Of a stretch of DNA of 64,000 nt, positions 50,507 to 58,487 are shown piece by piece. Numbering within the stretch: position 1 is the stretch's first letter; each line of letters begins with the position of its first letter. Position numbers and translations under genes: made by a program. Source of the DNA: CAVQJU01 sp963754955 (GTDB lineage: Bacteria > Acidobacteriota > Vicinamibacteria > Vicinamibacterales > CAVVIG01); contig CAVWHY010000012.1 in assembly GCA_963754955.1 (NCBI GenBank), forward strand, positions 1,634,839-1,698,838, given 5' to 3'. Under the pieces are notes generated by a model, which worked only from the letters and a program-made list of their open reading frames with translations, searched no databases and was not told the origin of the DNA.

Positions 50507-51516
50507 TTCGTCGCGATGTTCTTCCAGAACCGATCGAGACTCTCATCGCCGCCGAACAGCGTCGTGAAGATCGTCGAATCGGCCAGCAGGATGTCGCCGG
50601 CACGTTCGCCCTTCGGCGGCATCCACAGGAACATGTTGAACTCGCGGTGACCGGCCTCCGTGAAGGGGTGCGGCCGCGACAAATCGATGGGCTGCTGAGC
50701 AAGAAGATGAATAGCCGCCGCGTCGGTCGTCGTGATGGCGTAGTGAGGCAGATGCGGATGGAAATTGAACGTCGGCACGCCTTCGAGCCAGCCGCGCGCG
50801 TCGAGGTCGCCGCGCTTCATCAGGGGTTGGAGCTGTTTGGTGCCGCCAACGGTGGCTGGGCGCAATCCGTACTGATTGTGAACCGGCACACCCAGGCCTT
50901 CCATCACCGACCGTGTGTACTGGCCGAACCGCTGCTGCCGCGGTACGAGCGGGTCACGGTGATGCGCGTATTCCATGGCCCGCTGCTTCAGATCGTCGGA
51001 CATGCCGACATCGTGGTGCGGACCGAGAATCAGGCACGTGCCTTCCCGCTTGAGCCATTCGCGCATGGCTTCGATTTCCGCCGGCGCGGCCTCCTGCTCG
51101 GTCACCAGGTGATCGAGGCCGAACACCATCAGCGTGTCCGTGTCGTCGAGGATGCCCGCGTCGATCGGCAGCTTCTGTCCCGCCTGGTCGACGCGCTGGT
51201 AGACGGCCACCGGATGTCCCGTCAGTTCTCCAGCCGTCTGCTGGAAACGCAGCAGCGACAGATGGAAGAGTTCGAGGGTTCCGGCGATACCCTGCAGAAA
51301 CATCTTCGCTGAGTACTCGGGCGTCTCGTATGCCGGCCAGGCCACTCGGCGCACTTCGGTCATCGTCGAGAAGCGATTGTCCATCTCGGCCACGTCGCGG
51401 CTCGATTCCCACGGGTAGCTCCAGGTCCAGTAGATGCTGAAGCGCCGCCTCCCTGGCGTGTACGGACGAGGAACCTCGACCTGGTTGTATGTCCGCGGAC
51501 TGGTGGTCGATCTCAT
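50503..51516 (-). CDS. Conserved hypothetical protein of the DyP operon
   Basis: 337 aa, soluble, no signal peptide. Segments such as RRFSIYWTWSYPWESSRDVA, GGTKQLQPLMKRGDLDARGW, EGVPTFNFHPHLPHYAITTT and HREFNMFLWMPPKGERAGDI are well structured but I recognise no family. The His and Asp density (DTDTLMVFGLDHLVTEQE, CLILGPHHDVG) resembles a GATase1-like or ThuA-like fold. ATGA overlap with the barrel gene downstream and 78 bp from the DyP stop. Confidence 0.7.
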   Translation of the reverse strand: MRSTTSPRTYNQVEVPRPYTPGRRRFSIYWTWSYPWESSRDVAEMDNRFSTMTEVRRVAWPAYETPEYSAKMFLQGIAGTLELFHLSLLRFQQTAGELTGHPVAVYQRVDQAGQKLPIDAGILDDTDTLMVFGLDHLVTEQEAAPAEIEAMREWLKREGTCLILGPHHDVGMSDDLKQRAMEYAHHRDPLVPRQQRFGQYTRSVMEGLGVPVHNQYGLRPATVGGTKQLQPLMKRGDLDARGWLEGVPTFNFHPHLPHYAITTTDAAAIHLLAQQPIDLSRPHPFTEAGHREFNMFLWMPPKGERAGDILLADSTIFTTLFGGDESLDRFWKNIATK

Positions 51517-51594
51517 GAAACGGGCTCCGCGCTTCCGATCGCGAGGAACCGAAGCGCCTTTCGGCAGATCAGATCTGTGGTCATAGGTACCTCT

Positions 51595-52929
51595 CTAGGT
51601 GTCCAGCTCGCCAAGCCAACGTAACGCTCGCATTCCAGGCATGAAGCAGTATTCGCCGCCGCGCGTCACGACAAACTGAGGAATGCCCTGAAACCGTTTG
51701 CGGAGCGGCTTGCGAGGCAGCGTAAAGTTCACGCCTTTGGGGTCGGAACCCGTAATCGGATCCTTGTCGTCCCCGGAACCAATGAAGACGCCGTCGTTAA
51801 TCCATTGCGACTGGACGAACTCAAACTGCCGCCCCAAGTGTGCTCCGACGAACGCGAAGATCAAGCCCCGGTCAGCGCCGTCGTCGTCGAGTACGCCCTC
51901 GGGCAGAAGGGGACCATAGGCGGTCCCGCGACGAATCATGCGATGAATGCGTGCCACACCTGCAATGGACGCGTCACGCGGATTGGTGCGCCGAATGTGC
52001 GAGCCGGCCGGTGTTTTCAATCCGGTGGGATCGTCAGCTTCATACAGGAACGCATTATTGCGTGTCGGGTCGGCGCCGAGCGCCGGATCATCGTGCAATG
52101 GACAGAGGGCGAGCGGGGCGCCGCTCCGCCATCGGCCCATCATCTTGGCGGCCGTTCGTTCTTCATCGGCGGCGCCCTTCGAATTCGCTTTCACGTACTT
52201 GCGGAAGGCGGCGACGCGTTGATGAAGCTTGCGAAAGACGACATAGGTCCCATTGCGGCCGAGAACCTCAGGCTCAGTGTGCTGTGTGCCGCCCATCTCG
52301 TCTGCATAACCCAGCACAAACTCGCCCGCCTTCAGCGGCTTCTCGTGGGGATTGGTTCCGGCAATGCCGCTGCCTTCGATCGCCGGATGGCTGATCCCAT
52401 CGCGGAACCCAAACGGTTCTGTCTCTGTGGGAAGCGCGTGACAATCCTGGCGCCAGATTGCCGTGATTCCCGACATGCCACGATAGGCGTCGCGCGCGCG
52501 GTCGAGCGCCGCCTCAAGCCTTTCGGAGTCGGGCGACACAGCCACCAGCACGACATGAAGATCGGAACTGCCCAGCGGCTGTTCCCAGTTGTCCGGATGG
52601 CTCTCGCCGGTGTCGCAGAGATCCTTGCAACGGGACGCCATTCCCTGACGAAATTCCCAGGAGAAGCTGTCAAGCGATTCCTGCGGGACGCCGAGCGCCT
52701 TCAGACCCTGATAGGTCAAGGCGACGCTGACCCAAGTGTCGGCCAGTGGACTGTTGGGGTTGGCAGCCGACGTCACAACCTCCGACACGCGACGCATCAA
52801 ATCGCGACCAGCGTTCCGATCATCAATGCGAAAGGCAATGTACGTGGCGACGTATGGCGTCGGCCGCGGACGAAGCACGCCGCTTTGAATATCATCGAGT
52901 TCGAGCTCTGAGTTCTGTACGCTGGGCAT
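51595..52929 (-). CDS. Dye-decolourising (DyP-type) peroxidase
   Basis: 444 aa, cytosolic as no signal peptide is seen. The DyP hallmark GFRDG lies at residues 174-178, with the distal catalytic Asp177, the proximal haem ligand His311 in PAGSHIRRTNPR, and the haem-edge motif FAFVGAHLGRQFEFVQSQW. It uses hydrogen peroxide to oxidise phenolic or dye-like substrates. The C-terminus (MRALRWLGELDT) lacks an encapsulin-targeting peptide. Long for a bacterial DyP, close to fungal-like D-class lengths. Confidence 0.92.
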   Translation of the reverse strand: MPSVQNSELELDDIQSGVLRPRPTPYVATYIAFRIDDRNAGRDLMRRVSEVVTSAANPNSPLADTWVSVALTYQGLKALGVPQESLDSFSWEFRQGMASRCKDLCDTGESHPDNWEQPLGSSDLHVVLVAVSPDSERLEAALDRARDAYRGMSGITAIWRQDCHALPTETEPFGFRDGISHPAIEGSGIAGTNPHEKPLKAGEFVLGYADEMGGTQHTEPEVLGRNGTYVVFRKLHQRVAAFRKYVKANSKGAADEERTAAKMMGRWRSGAPLALCPLHDDPALGADPTRNNAFLYEADDPTGLKTPAGSHIRRTNPRDASIAGVARIHRMIRRGTAYGPLLPEGVLDDDGADRGLIFAFVGAHLGRQFEFVQSQWINDGVFIGSGDDKDPITGSDPKGVNFTLPRKPLRKRFQGIPQFVVTRGGEYCFMPGMRALRWLGELDT

Positions 52930-53040
52930 GGTGACAGTAACCTCGCTTTGCCGTTGCAGATTTCTCCCGACGTGTCGGAGACTGTCGCCGATCGCTGACC
53001 TTGTCTCCCGCTGAGAAATGTTTGACGAAAGCGGGACTGC

Positions 53041-53580
53041 TCACTGCAATTGATCGAGCATTTCCGTCAACGCGCTCTTGACCGTTAGGGCCTTCTTGAT
53101 TTCATCAGCGCTGACGAAGGGATACTCGCCGTATTCAAGGAAACTCGGGACCTGGTGCGCGCGCACAAATCTGACGAACCCTTCTGGGTTGGTCTGCCAA
53201 TCCATCGGAAAGCCCTCGAGGTTCTCGAATACCGTCCTGACGCCGGCAGCGCCAAAAAGGGCCACGGCGTCTTCGGTGTACTTGTCGAAGTCGGTATCGA
53301 AAATGCCTTGGTACATGAAGTACGTGTCGCCATTGATCGGGAACAGCAACCAGCGCAGATAGTGCAGTTTGAGCGGCGCCAGAACGTCGGGTTGGGCTTT
53401 GACGGCCGCCTCGATGTTCTTCGCGTATTCATGAAAAACGGATTCGCGTCCGGGAATGATCTTGGCCAGGATCGAGAAGCCGTAGCAGGCCGGTGTCTTC
53501 GGATAGATCGGCCCGTACTTACCTTTGTCAAGATGATCGGTCTCGGCGGGAATCGCCATGGCTTGCGGTCTGATTTCCAT
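53041..53580 (-). CDS. Hypothetical protein upstream of DyP
   Basis: 179 aa, soluble. Segments KGKYGPIYPKTPACYGFSIL, IIPGRESVFHEYAKNIEAAV, LKLHYLRWLLFPINGDTYFM and YQGIFDTDFDKYTEDAVALF are typical of an alpha/beta-barrel dimeric (EthD/antibiotic-monooxygenase-like) fold, but this is only a resemblance. The C-terminus is helical and acidic. On the same strand as DyP, 110 bp upstream of it and 33 bp downstream of the DoxX-like gene, so one transcript is likely. Confidence 0.7.
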   Translation of the reverse strand: MEIRPQAMAIPAETDHLDKGKYGPIYPKTPACYGFSILAKIIPGRESVFHEYAKNIEAAVKAQPDVLAPLKLHYLRWLLFPINGDTYFMYQGIFDTDFDKYTEDAVALFGAAGVRTVFENLEGFPMDWQTNPEGFVRFVRAHQVPSFLEYGEYPFVSADEIKKALTVKSALTEMLDQLQ

Positions 53581-53613
53581 TGTTGTGTGCTCCTCGTTGT
53601 CGGCTGTCTGCTC

Positions 53614-54765
53614 TTAACCGGGACTGCTGGTCAGTGCATTGCCGGCCCGGCGTATTGAAATATTCCGCAATCCGTTGATCCACAAGTCATGCTCCTCTGG
53701 TGTCCAGACCAGCAGGAACGCCATGGCGCCATAGAACGGCAGATGACCGATCAGCTCCACCCAGTCAAAGATCGTCAGCGTGAGATTGAACGGTAACCAC
53801 GCCACGAGAATAATCACGCGAGGGAATAGTCCGAACAGGACGCACAAACCGACGAGTAGTTCAACGGTGCCGGCACACAGCACGAACGTGGCATCGGACA
53901 TCGGCATACCCAACGCCGCGGTGAAGTTCAGTGGATGTTGCTGTAGAAAGGATTGAGCCAGCTGTGGATTTGCCAGCTTTTCAGTGAACGCGACCGTGAC
54001 CAGGCTGATCCCAACGCCGATGCGCAGGGCGCTCGGCGCGAGGCGCATCATGTGGCTGGGAGGATCCCAACGCGGAAAGAGCAAGTGATCGATCGAAAAC
54101 GGTCCTCGTCCAGCAAGAAAAAAGAAGGCCGCAAAGCCGATGTAGTGACTATTTTCCAACATCGGCTCGAGGCCAAACACGCCAATTCCAGTCAACCATG
54201 CGACACCGATGGCGATCGCGGCCAGACGGGTCAAGCCACCGTAGAACAACGCAACGGCAGCGCCCACCTGGATGAGGCCGAGCCAGTATTGCCAGACGCC
54301 GTGCAGATTGAGGTACGGGACGAACAGATGCCCTTGAATGCCATACACGAGAAGTGGCACGGCAACATGAATCGCCAGAATGACGGGGACCAGTGCATAA
54401 AAGCGGGTAATGCCGTCGGGGTCTGCCCCGAGGGCGACGGGCCCGGGAAAGACATTGGGACGCGCCAGGCGACGGCGCACGAGCGCGCCGGCGATTGTGA
54501 TAACGACGACACCTGCAATCAAGGCCGCTGTCGGGAACTGCGCCAGGTGTCGCCAGTTCGCGGCTGCCCATGGGCCTTCGTGGAACCACTTCTCATGAGC
54601 GAACGCCGTCCTGGTGGAGAGGAAGAAGCCAATCGCCACGCCGCATCCCCACTTCACCGTCTCGACTACGCGGCGGTGTGCCAGGCGCCGGCCTCGATCG
54701 AGAGAGCCAGATGTCGAAGTCAACTCGGTCGCCGCTCGAGGCCCCATCCGGATGGCTCGTTTCAC
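53614..54765 (-). CDS. DoxX/DoxD-like membrane protein
   Basis: Up to 383 aa with about nine helices. Two DoxX-like four-helix sections are visible (RFYALVPVILAIHVAVPLLV with YWLGLIQVGAAVALFYGGLT, and ALRIGVGISLVTVAFTEKLA with VELLVGLCVLFGLFPRVIIL). The first exported segment AFAHEKWFHEGPWAAANWRH resembles the N-terminus of larger DoxX family proteins. The start is uncertain. GTG at 54657 would remove 36 basic residues. First gene of the DyP operon. It may link the peroxidase to membrane thiol or quinol redox (inference). Confidence 0.77.
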   Translation of the reverse strand: MKRAIRMGPRAATELTSTSGSLDRGRRLAHRRVVETVKWGCGVAIGFFLSTRTAFAHEKWFHEGPWAAANWRHLAQFPTAALIAGVVVITIAGALVRRRLARPNVFPGPVALGADPDGITRFYALVPVILAIHVAVPLLVYGIQGHLFVPYLNLHGVWQYWLGLIQVGAAVALFYGGLTRLAAIAIGVAWLTGIGVFGLEPMLENSHYIGFAAFFFLAGRGPFSIDHLLFPRWDPPSHMMRLAPSALRIGVGISLVTVAFTEKLANPQLAQSFLQQHPLNFTAALGMPMSDATFVLCAGTVELLVGLCVLFGLFPRVIILVAWLPFNLTLTIFDWVELIGHLPFYGAMAFLLVWTPEEHDLWINGLRNISIRRAGNALTSSPG

Positions 54766-55153
54766 GCGATGAGCGTCTGGACTTCATCGGGAGGTGTGCT
54801 GGTCACGACGTCAACCTCTTGTGAGCTTATTCCCCGCGCCAAGTTCTTCCAGGACGGTTTCAGGCTCTACTCGGCGGCACATAAACGTACTGAACACCCT
54901 CGAATCCGCGAACAGGCTTCGCCGCGCGCGAGGGGCCCACGTGGCACCACGCGACGCGCACTGGCTGGGTCACCGTCTTTACCTGCTGGAACCGATTTCC
55001 AAAGTTGGTCTGCAGGAGACGTACCGTCCGCGCTTCGTGAAACGCGCCTCTCGGAAGCTGAAATGCCGCCGGATATCGACTGTCGAAGGCTTAGAGCCAA
55101 ATCGTCGGAGCTTGCGCCTCCGGCATTCCGGAGGTGCTTCTCTCCGGCGGTAG
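54766..55153. other. Gap between the DyP operon and the integrase relic
   Basis: No convincing gene. A plus-strand frame (54794-55153) is in the same frame as the recombinase relic that follows but shows no recombinase residues, so it may be the decayed N-terminal part. The DyP operon promoter must lie here. Confidence 0.4.
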
Positions 55154-55555
55154 TTCTTCCATGGTGTTTGGCGGCGGCTGGTGGAACGTGCTGACGCGCT
55201 CGGGTTCAAGGAGCCGGACCACTAGCTGTGGTTCGCATGCAAAGGGAACAAGCTGGATGCGACTCAGCCGATGAAGAAATGGGACACCGCGTGGCGCGCA
55301 GTCCGAGACGCTGCGGGTCTTCCTCGACTTGGGTTCCACGATTTGCGCCACACCGCCATCACCGAACTCGCGGAGATGGGCGTGCCGGATTCGCAGTCAT
55401 CCCAATATGCGAGTAATGCTCAAGCATCCGCTGAGTGATGTGCCCGGCGATTGATTTCAACGCGCCAGCGGGAGGCGCTCGACGGACTTGATGCCTTCCG
55501 AGCAGAAGAAGTCCTGCGTTCCCTGCCGCACGCCGACGCAGAGACGGTGCAGTAG
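55154..55555 (+). pseudogene. Tyrosine recombinase relic with an inverted catalytic segment
   Basis: Plus-strand frame: VWRRLVERADALGFKEPDH, an in-frame TAG at 55223, LWFACKGNKLDATQPMKKWD, TAWRAVRDAAGLPRLG, then the catalytic FHDLRHTAITELAEMGVPD up to 55390. From 55460 the same frame resumes with RQREALDGLDAFRAEEVLR and stops at 55553. The intervening 70 bp read on the minus strand as KSIAGHITQRMLEHYSHI, exactly the missing segment with catalytic His and Tyr. So the segment has been flipped in place. The N-terminal half is lost or decayed. Confidence 0.88.
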
Positions 55556-55584
55556 GACGTCGCGCAACCGAACCCCGTTTCCCC

Positions 55585-55613
55585 TTGACGGGTCGAACCG
55601 ATTGGGTTACTAT
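55585..55613 (+). promoter_or_regulatory. Promoter of the PadR gene
   Basis: TTGACG (55585-55590) and TACTAT (55608-55613) are separated by 17 bp, an excellent sigma-70-like match. The start codon follows 20 nt downstream of the -10 box, so the transcript has a very short leader. Confidence 0.7.
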
Positions 55614-55631
55614 ATCCGTAACGGATGTAGT
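55609..55631. promoter_or_regulatory. Near-perfect 23-bp palindromic operator for PadR
   Basis: ACTATATCCGT, a central A, and ACGGATGTAGT are inverted repeats with one mismatched pair per arm. It overlaps the -10 box and ends two bases before the PadR ATG, so a bound dimer would block the promoter. PadR proteins commonly bind such ATCCGT/ACGGAT-type sites and repress their own gene (family knowledge). Confidence 0.72.
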
Positions 55632-55632
55632 G

Positions 55633-56016
55633 ATGAAACGACCCAAACAAATGGGCGACATGCTGCCGCTCACGCCCGCGGTCTTCCACATCTTGCTCGC
55701 GCTCTCGGACGGTGAGCGGCACGGCTACGCCCTCATGCAGGAGGTGGCGGCGGATACCGGCGGTTCTCTGCAACTCGGTCCCGGCACGCTCTACGGCTGT
55801 CTCAAGCGCATGCTGTCTGCCCGACTAGTCGAGGAATCAGACGAACGCCCGGACCCGGACCTTGACGATGAACGCAGGCGGTACTACCGCATCACCACGT
55901 TCGGTGCGGGCGTGCTGAGAGCCGAAGCCGACCGACTTGCGAGCGCCGTGTCGGCAGCGCGAAGCAAACGATTATTTTCTCGGAAGAATCTGGCGCTGGC
56001 GGGGACGAGGCTCTGA
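55633..56016 (+). CDS. PadR-family transcriptional regulator
   Basis: 127 aa from ATG 55633. Winged helix with LPLTPAVFHILLALSDGERH, GYALMQEVAADTGGSLQLGP and GTLYGCLKRMLSARLVEESD, then the RRYYRITTFGAGVLRAEA wing and a helical dimerisation tail. Sits directly behind a strong promoter overlapped by a palindrome, so autorepression is likely. The stop overlaps the next gene by one base (TGATG). It presumably controls the downstream permease-prefix gene. Confidence 0.93.
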   Translation: MKRPKQMGDMLPLTPAVFHILLALSDGERHGYALMQEVAADTGGSLQLGPGTLYGCLKRMLSARLVEESDERPDPDLDDERRRYYRITTFGAGVLRAEADRLASAVSAARSKRLFSRKNLALAGTRL

Positions 56017-56636
56017 TGCTGTCGTCTTCGCAAGACCGATGGCTGCGGTGGCTCTGTCGCGTCTACGGTCTGATGCTGTGGGCGTACCCGCCCGACTTTC
56101 GAGGCGACTACCGCCGCGAGATGCTGGTCGTGTTCCGGACGGGTGCGCGAGATGTGATGCAGCGTGAAGGCAGCGCGGCTCTCCTGCGGTTCTTGCGGCA
56201 TGTCAGTTGGGATTGGCTATACACCACGTTACGAGAGAGGGCGACTATGACGACCAGCATGCCCGCGCTTCGATGGGGTGCCGCACTTCCGTTGGCGATA
56301 CTCGCGGCAGTCGCGGTGATGAGGCTTGACGGTTTCATCCTCGGCTTCAACGTAGTCCCGGACCACGACTTTCAAAGTGTGGGGACGAACGTGGGGTTTT
56401 TCTTGATGGCGGCGGCGTTTGTCAGTGTGGGCGTGTCGGTCGTTCCCGGTCGGAAGGACTCGGTTGCCCGCATTGCCCTCGCGGTCGTCGTCGTTCTTGC
56501 GACGTGGGGCATGGTAGTGGGCGCGATAAGGATGGCGATGACGCCGGTCGTTTTGGGAGTCTGTGCGCTCCTTGGCGGTGTGCTCGCCTATCTCCCGTGG
56601 CGACTGCATGCGCGTTCGCAGGTGCTTGGGAATTGA
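56016..56636 (+). CDS. Membrane protein with permease-prefix N-terminus
   Basis: 206 aa. The first 75 residues (WLCRVYGLMLWAYPPDFRGD and YRREMLVVFRTGARDV) match the cytoplasmic prefix found ahead of large ABC-type permeases in Acidobacteriota, usually next to PadR. Here only about four further helices follow (LPLAILAAVAVMRL, NVGFFLMAAAFVSVGVSVVP, IALAVVVVLATWGMVVGAIR, VLGVCALLGGVLAYLPW), so no FtsX or MacB domains are present. It may be a reduced relative. Coupled to PadR by the TGATG overlap. Confidence 0.78.
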   Translation: MLSSSQDRWLRWLCRVYGLMLWAYPPDFRGDYRREMLVVFRTGARDVMQREGSAALLRFLRHVSWDWLYTTLRERATMTTSMPALRWGAALPLAILAAVAVMRLDGFILGFNVVPDHDFQSVGTNVGFFLMAAAFVSVGVSVVPGRKDSVARIALAVVVVLATWGMVVGAIRMAMTPVVLGVCALLGGVLAYLPWRLHARSQVLGN

Positions 56637-56804
56637 GTCCTGCGTGTCGCCGTTTGCACGAGAGCGCACTACTCGGGTTCGACGTCGCCAGCGTCGGCAG
56701 CGGACGACGCGGAGACCGTTCAATGAGCCCGTCACTTCACAATCACTTCACAATCCGGTTGGACGCCTCCGAGCACTTCCGCTAAACTGTTGATTCCACT
56801 CAAC

Positions 56805-56846
56805 GGAGAGATGTCCGAGTGGTTGAAGGAGCACGCTTGGAAAGCG
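56805..56846 (+). pseudogene. 5' half of a tRNA-Ser gene (42 bp)
   Basis: Bases 56805-56846 are identical to the first 42 nt of the complete tRNA-Ser(GGA) at 63540-63581, ending in the 3' side of the anticodon stem. The upstream 9-mer TGTTGATTC is also shared, 8 and 7 nt before the tRNA start. Downstream only scattered similarity (TACCGAG, TCGAA) remains. It is either an attachment-site half left by recombination or a decayed duplicate. Confidence 0.88.
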
Positions 56847-57166
56847 ATTCCGGCGACTCTTACCGAGCAGCATCGAAACACTTCTTCTCGCAATCAATTC
56901 AACGATTTGGCGCCTTGAAATGCTCCTCGAGGTGACGCCGTAAACATCGGTGTTCGTCGGCGTTTTCGAGCCCACCTTACACAATTTCTACACAGCTTCG
57001 ATGATCGGTTGTCTCGACGATTACCGGTGAGTACCGGCACGTACGCGGGCGACGCGAGCGTGATCGCAGGGGTGGGCCGTGATGGTGTCCGACGACGGAC
57101 GCCCAGGGAGAGTGGAAAAGGCCGCGCGGGCTGACAGCGCGACGATCCGAGCGCGGTGGCGGTAGC
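56847..57166. other. Gene-free gap after the tRNA fragment
   Basis: About 320 bp with no supported ORF on either strand. It includes AT-richer DNA (56880-57000) unlike its neighbours and a GC-rich part thereafter. The convergent stop of the outer-membrane-type gene bounds it on the right. Confidence 0.35.
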
Positions 57167-57828
57167 TCAGAAAGTCAGTCCGACAGCGAAAACAAACGTG
57201 GGTTTGTCCTCGTCCGGATTGAGAACGTAGCCGGTCAGGCTCACCCTCTTGAAGGAGAGGCCGGCGAGCACGCCGCGCTGGATGTCGCGATCAGTCTTGT
57301 AGACCCGCGTCCGCTGCGTCACCATGCCGAACCGAAACCACTCGGCTGGCGCCAGCGTCAGCTCCGACCAGTTGTAGAAGAAACTGTCCGAGGAATTGCG
57401 CCGTGTCGAAGACATACTCGCCCTCGCTGTAGAGTTCGAGCTTCAACCAACGGAGCGAGCCTTTGTAGCCCGGCGCGATGCCGGTGGTGTCGCCAAACAC
57501 GCCGCCGACGATCGGCGTGACCTCCCACGCCAGTTTCTGGCCCCCGCTGAAGTTGTAGCCGACCCACACCGAGCCCGTCTCGAGCGCTTCATAGTTGTAG
57601 CGCGCTTCGAGGTGCAGCCAGCCGCGGTCCGCCGTGACGGTGGGTTGTACGTATGCGGGGTCGTCGGGGACGACATACGTGTAGGCAGAGGCGGAGAAGG
57701 CCCACGCCTTGTCGTCGGCTTCGGGCGGCGTGTCTCGCCGCGGAAACGGGCCCCTTCGGCGGGGCTTGCGCGAAGGCCGCGTCATTCATGAGTGCGATGG
57801 CCATCGCCAGGCACGCCAGCAGTCGCAC
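57167..57828 (-). CDS. Exported outer-membrane-type protein (two frameshifts)
   Basis: From GTG 57828 (GGAGGA upstream), signal peptide RLLACLAMAIALMNDAAFAQ, then after a shift near 57745 strands AWAFSASAYTYVVPDDPAYV, QPTVTADRGWLHLEARYNYE and GSVWVGYNFSGGQKLAWEVT, and after a shift near 57395 SFFYNWSELTLAPAEWFRFG and a terminal VFAVGLTF. The final Phe and regular alternation suit an outer-membrane barrel. No family is recognised. Third gene in a leftward run after the antiporter and the VIT-like gene. Confidence 0.66.
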
Positions 57829-57832
57829 GTGC

Positions 57833-58487
57833 CTATCCTCCCAGCGCGATGGTGATGCCGACGAGCATGAACCCGAGCACAACCATCGCGATACCCACAA
57901 GCCACGGGTGACGCCTGGTCAGGCTTCCGAAGGCATAGCCCGTCAGAAACAACATCACGATGGCGACGGCATTGGACACACGCAGGGCCGGTCCGACGTT
58001 CTGCATGAACAGGAACGGGATGACCACCGGAAACGTGGTGACGAACACGATGAGAAACACGCCGATGGAGCCGAGCCACTCGTCCTTGCTCAGGTGTGCG
58101 CGTTCCGGCGGCTCCGGCAGTTGCATCAGCCGTCGGCGCATCGTTTCGAGTTCCGCCGGCTCCAGGACCGACGCGACCACCGGCGGCAACGCGTCTGCGA
58201 TGAGGCGCTGGGCCTGTTGCGGATCGGTGGTCTTGCGCACGGCCAGGTACGTCGATGAGGCCTTGGCCCTTGTCGGCGAGGCAGCCCATCAGATACAGCA
58301 TCGCATCAATGATGCCCCAGGCCACGTTGCACCCGAGCGCACCGATGAGCATCGTGCGAACATCATCGCGGCCGGCCTCGGCGACGCTCAGTGACCCGGT
58401 GAACGTGAGGACCATGATCAGTCCGAAGAGGACTTCAGAGATGCGATCGATCGGGTCCAGGACTCGCTTAGAGGATCCCATGGTCAT
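57833..58487 (-). CDS. VIT/CCC1-like membrane protein (frameshifted)
   Basis: From ATG 58487 (or 58481) helices DRISEVLFGLIMVLTFTGSL and MLIGALGCNVAWGIIDAMLY are followed, after a shift near 58262, by a soluble loop (STYLAVRKTTDPQQAQRLIA) and helices SIGVFLIVFVTTFPVVIPFL, VSNAVAIVMLFLTGYAFGSL, WLVGIAMVVLGFMLVGITIA. This matches the vacuolar-iron-transporter/CCC1 fold. Metal-transport residues are not all recognisable, so the transported ion is uncertain. ATGA overlap with the antiporter gene. Confidence 0.78.

Noticed and set aside
51595..52929. DyP as encapsulin cargo
   Set aside because: No encapsulin gene is near and the C-terminus lacks a targeting peptide.
54794..55153. A 119-aa ORF before the integrase relic as a real gene
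   Set aside because: It has no recognisable domain. It shares the relic's frame and looks like decayed DNA.
55359..55691. A minus-strand gene encoding GHITQRMLEHYSHI
   Set aside because: Only the 70-bp inverted segment is recombinase-like. Flanking codons in that frame are noise, so it is part of the plus-strand relic.
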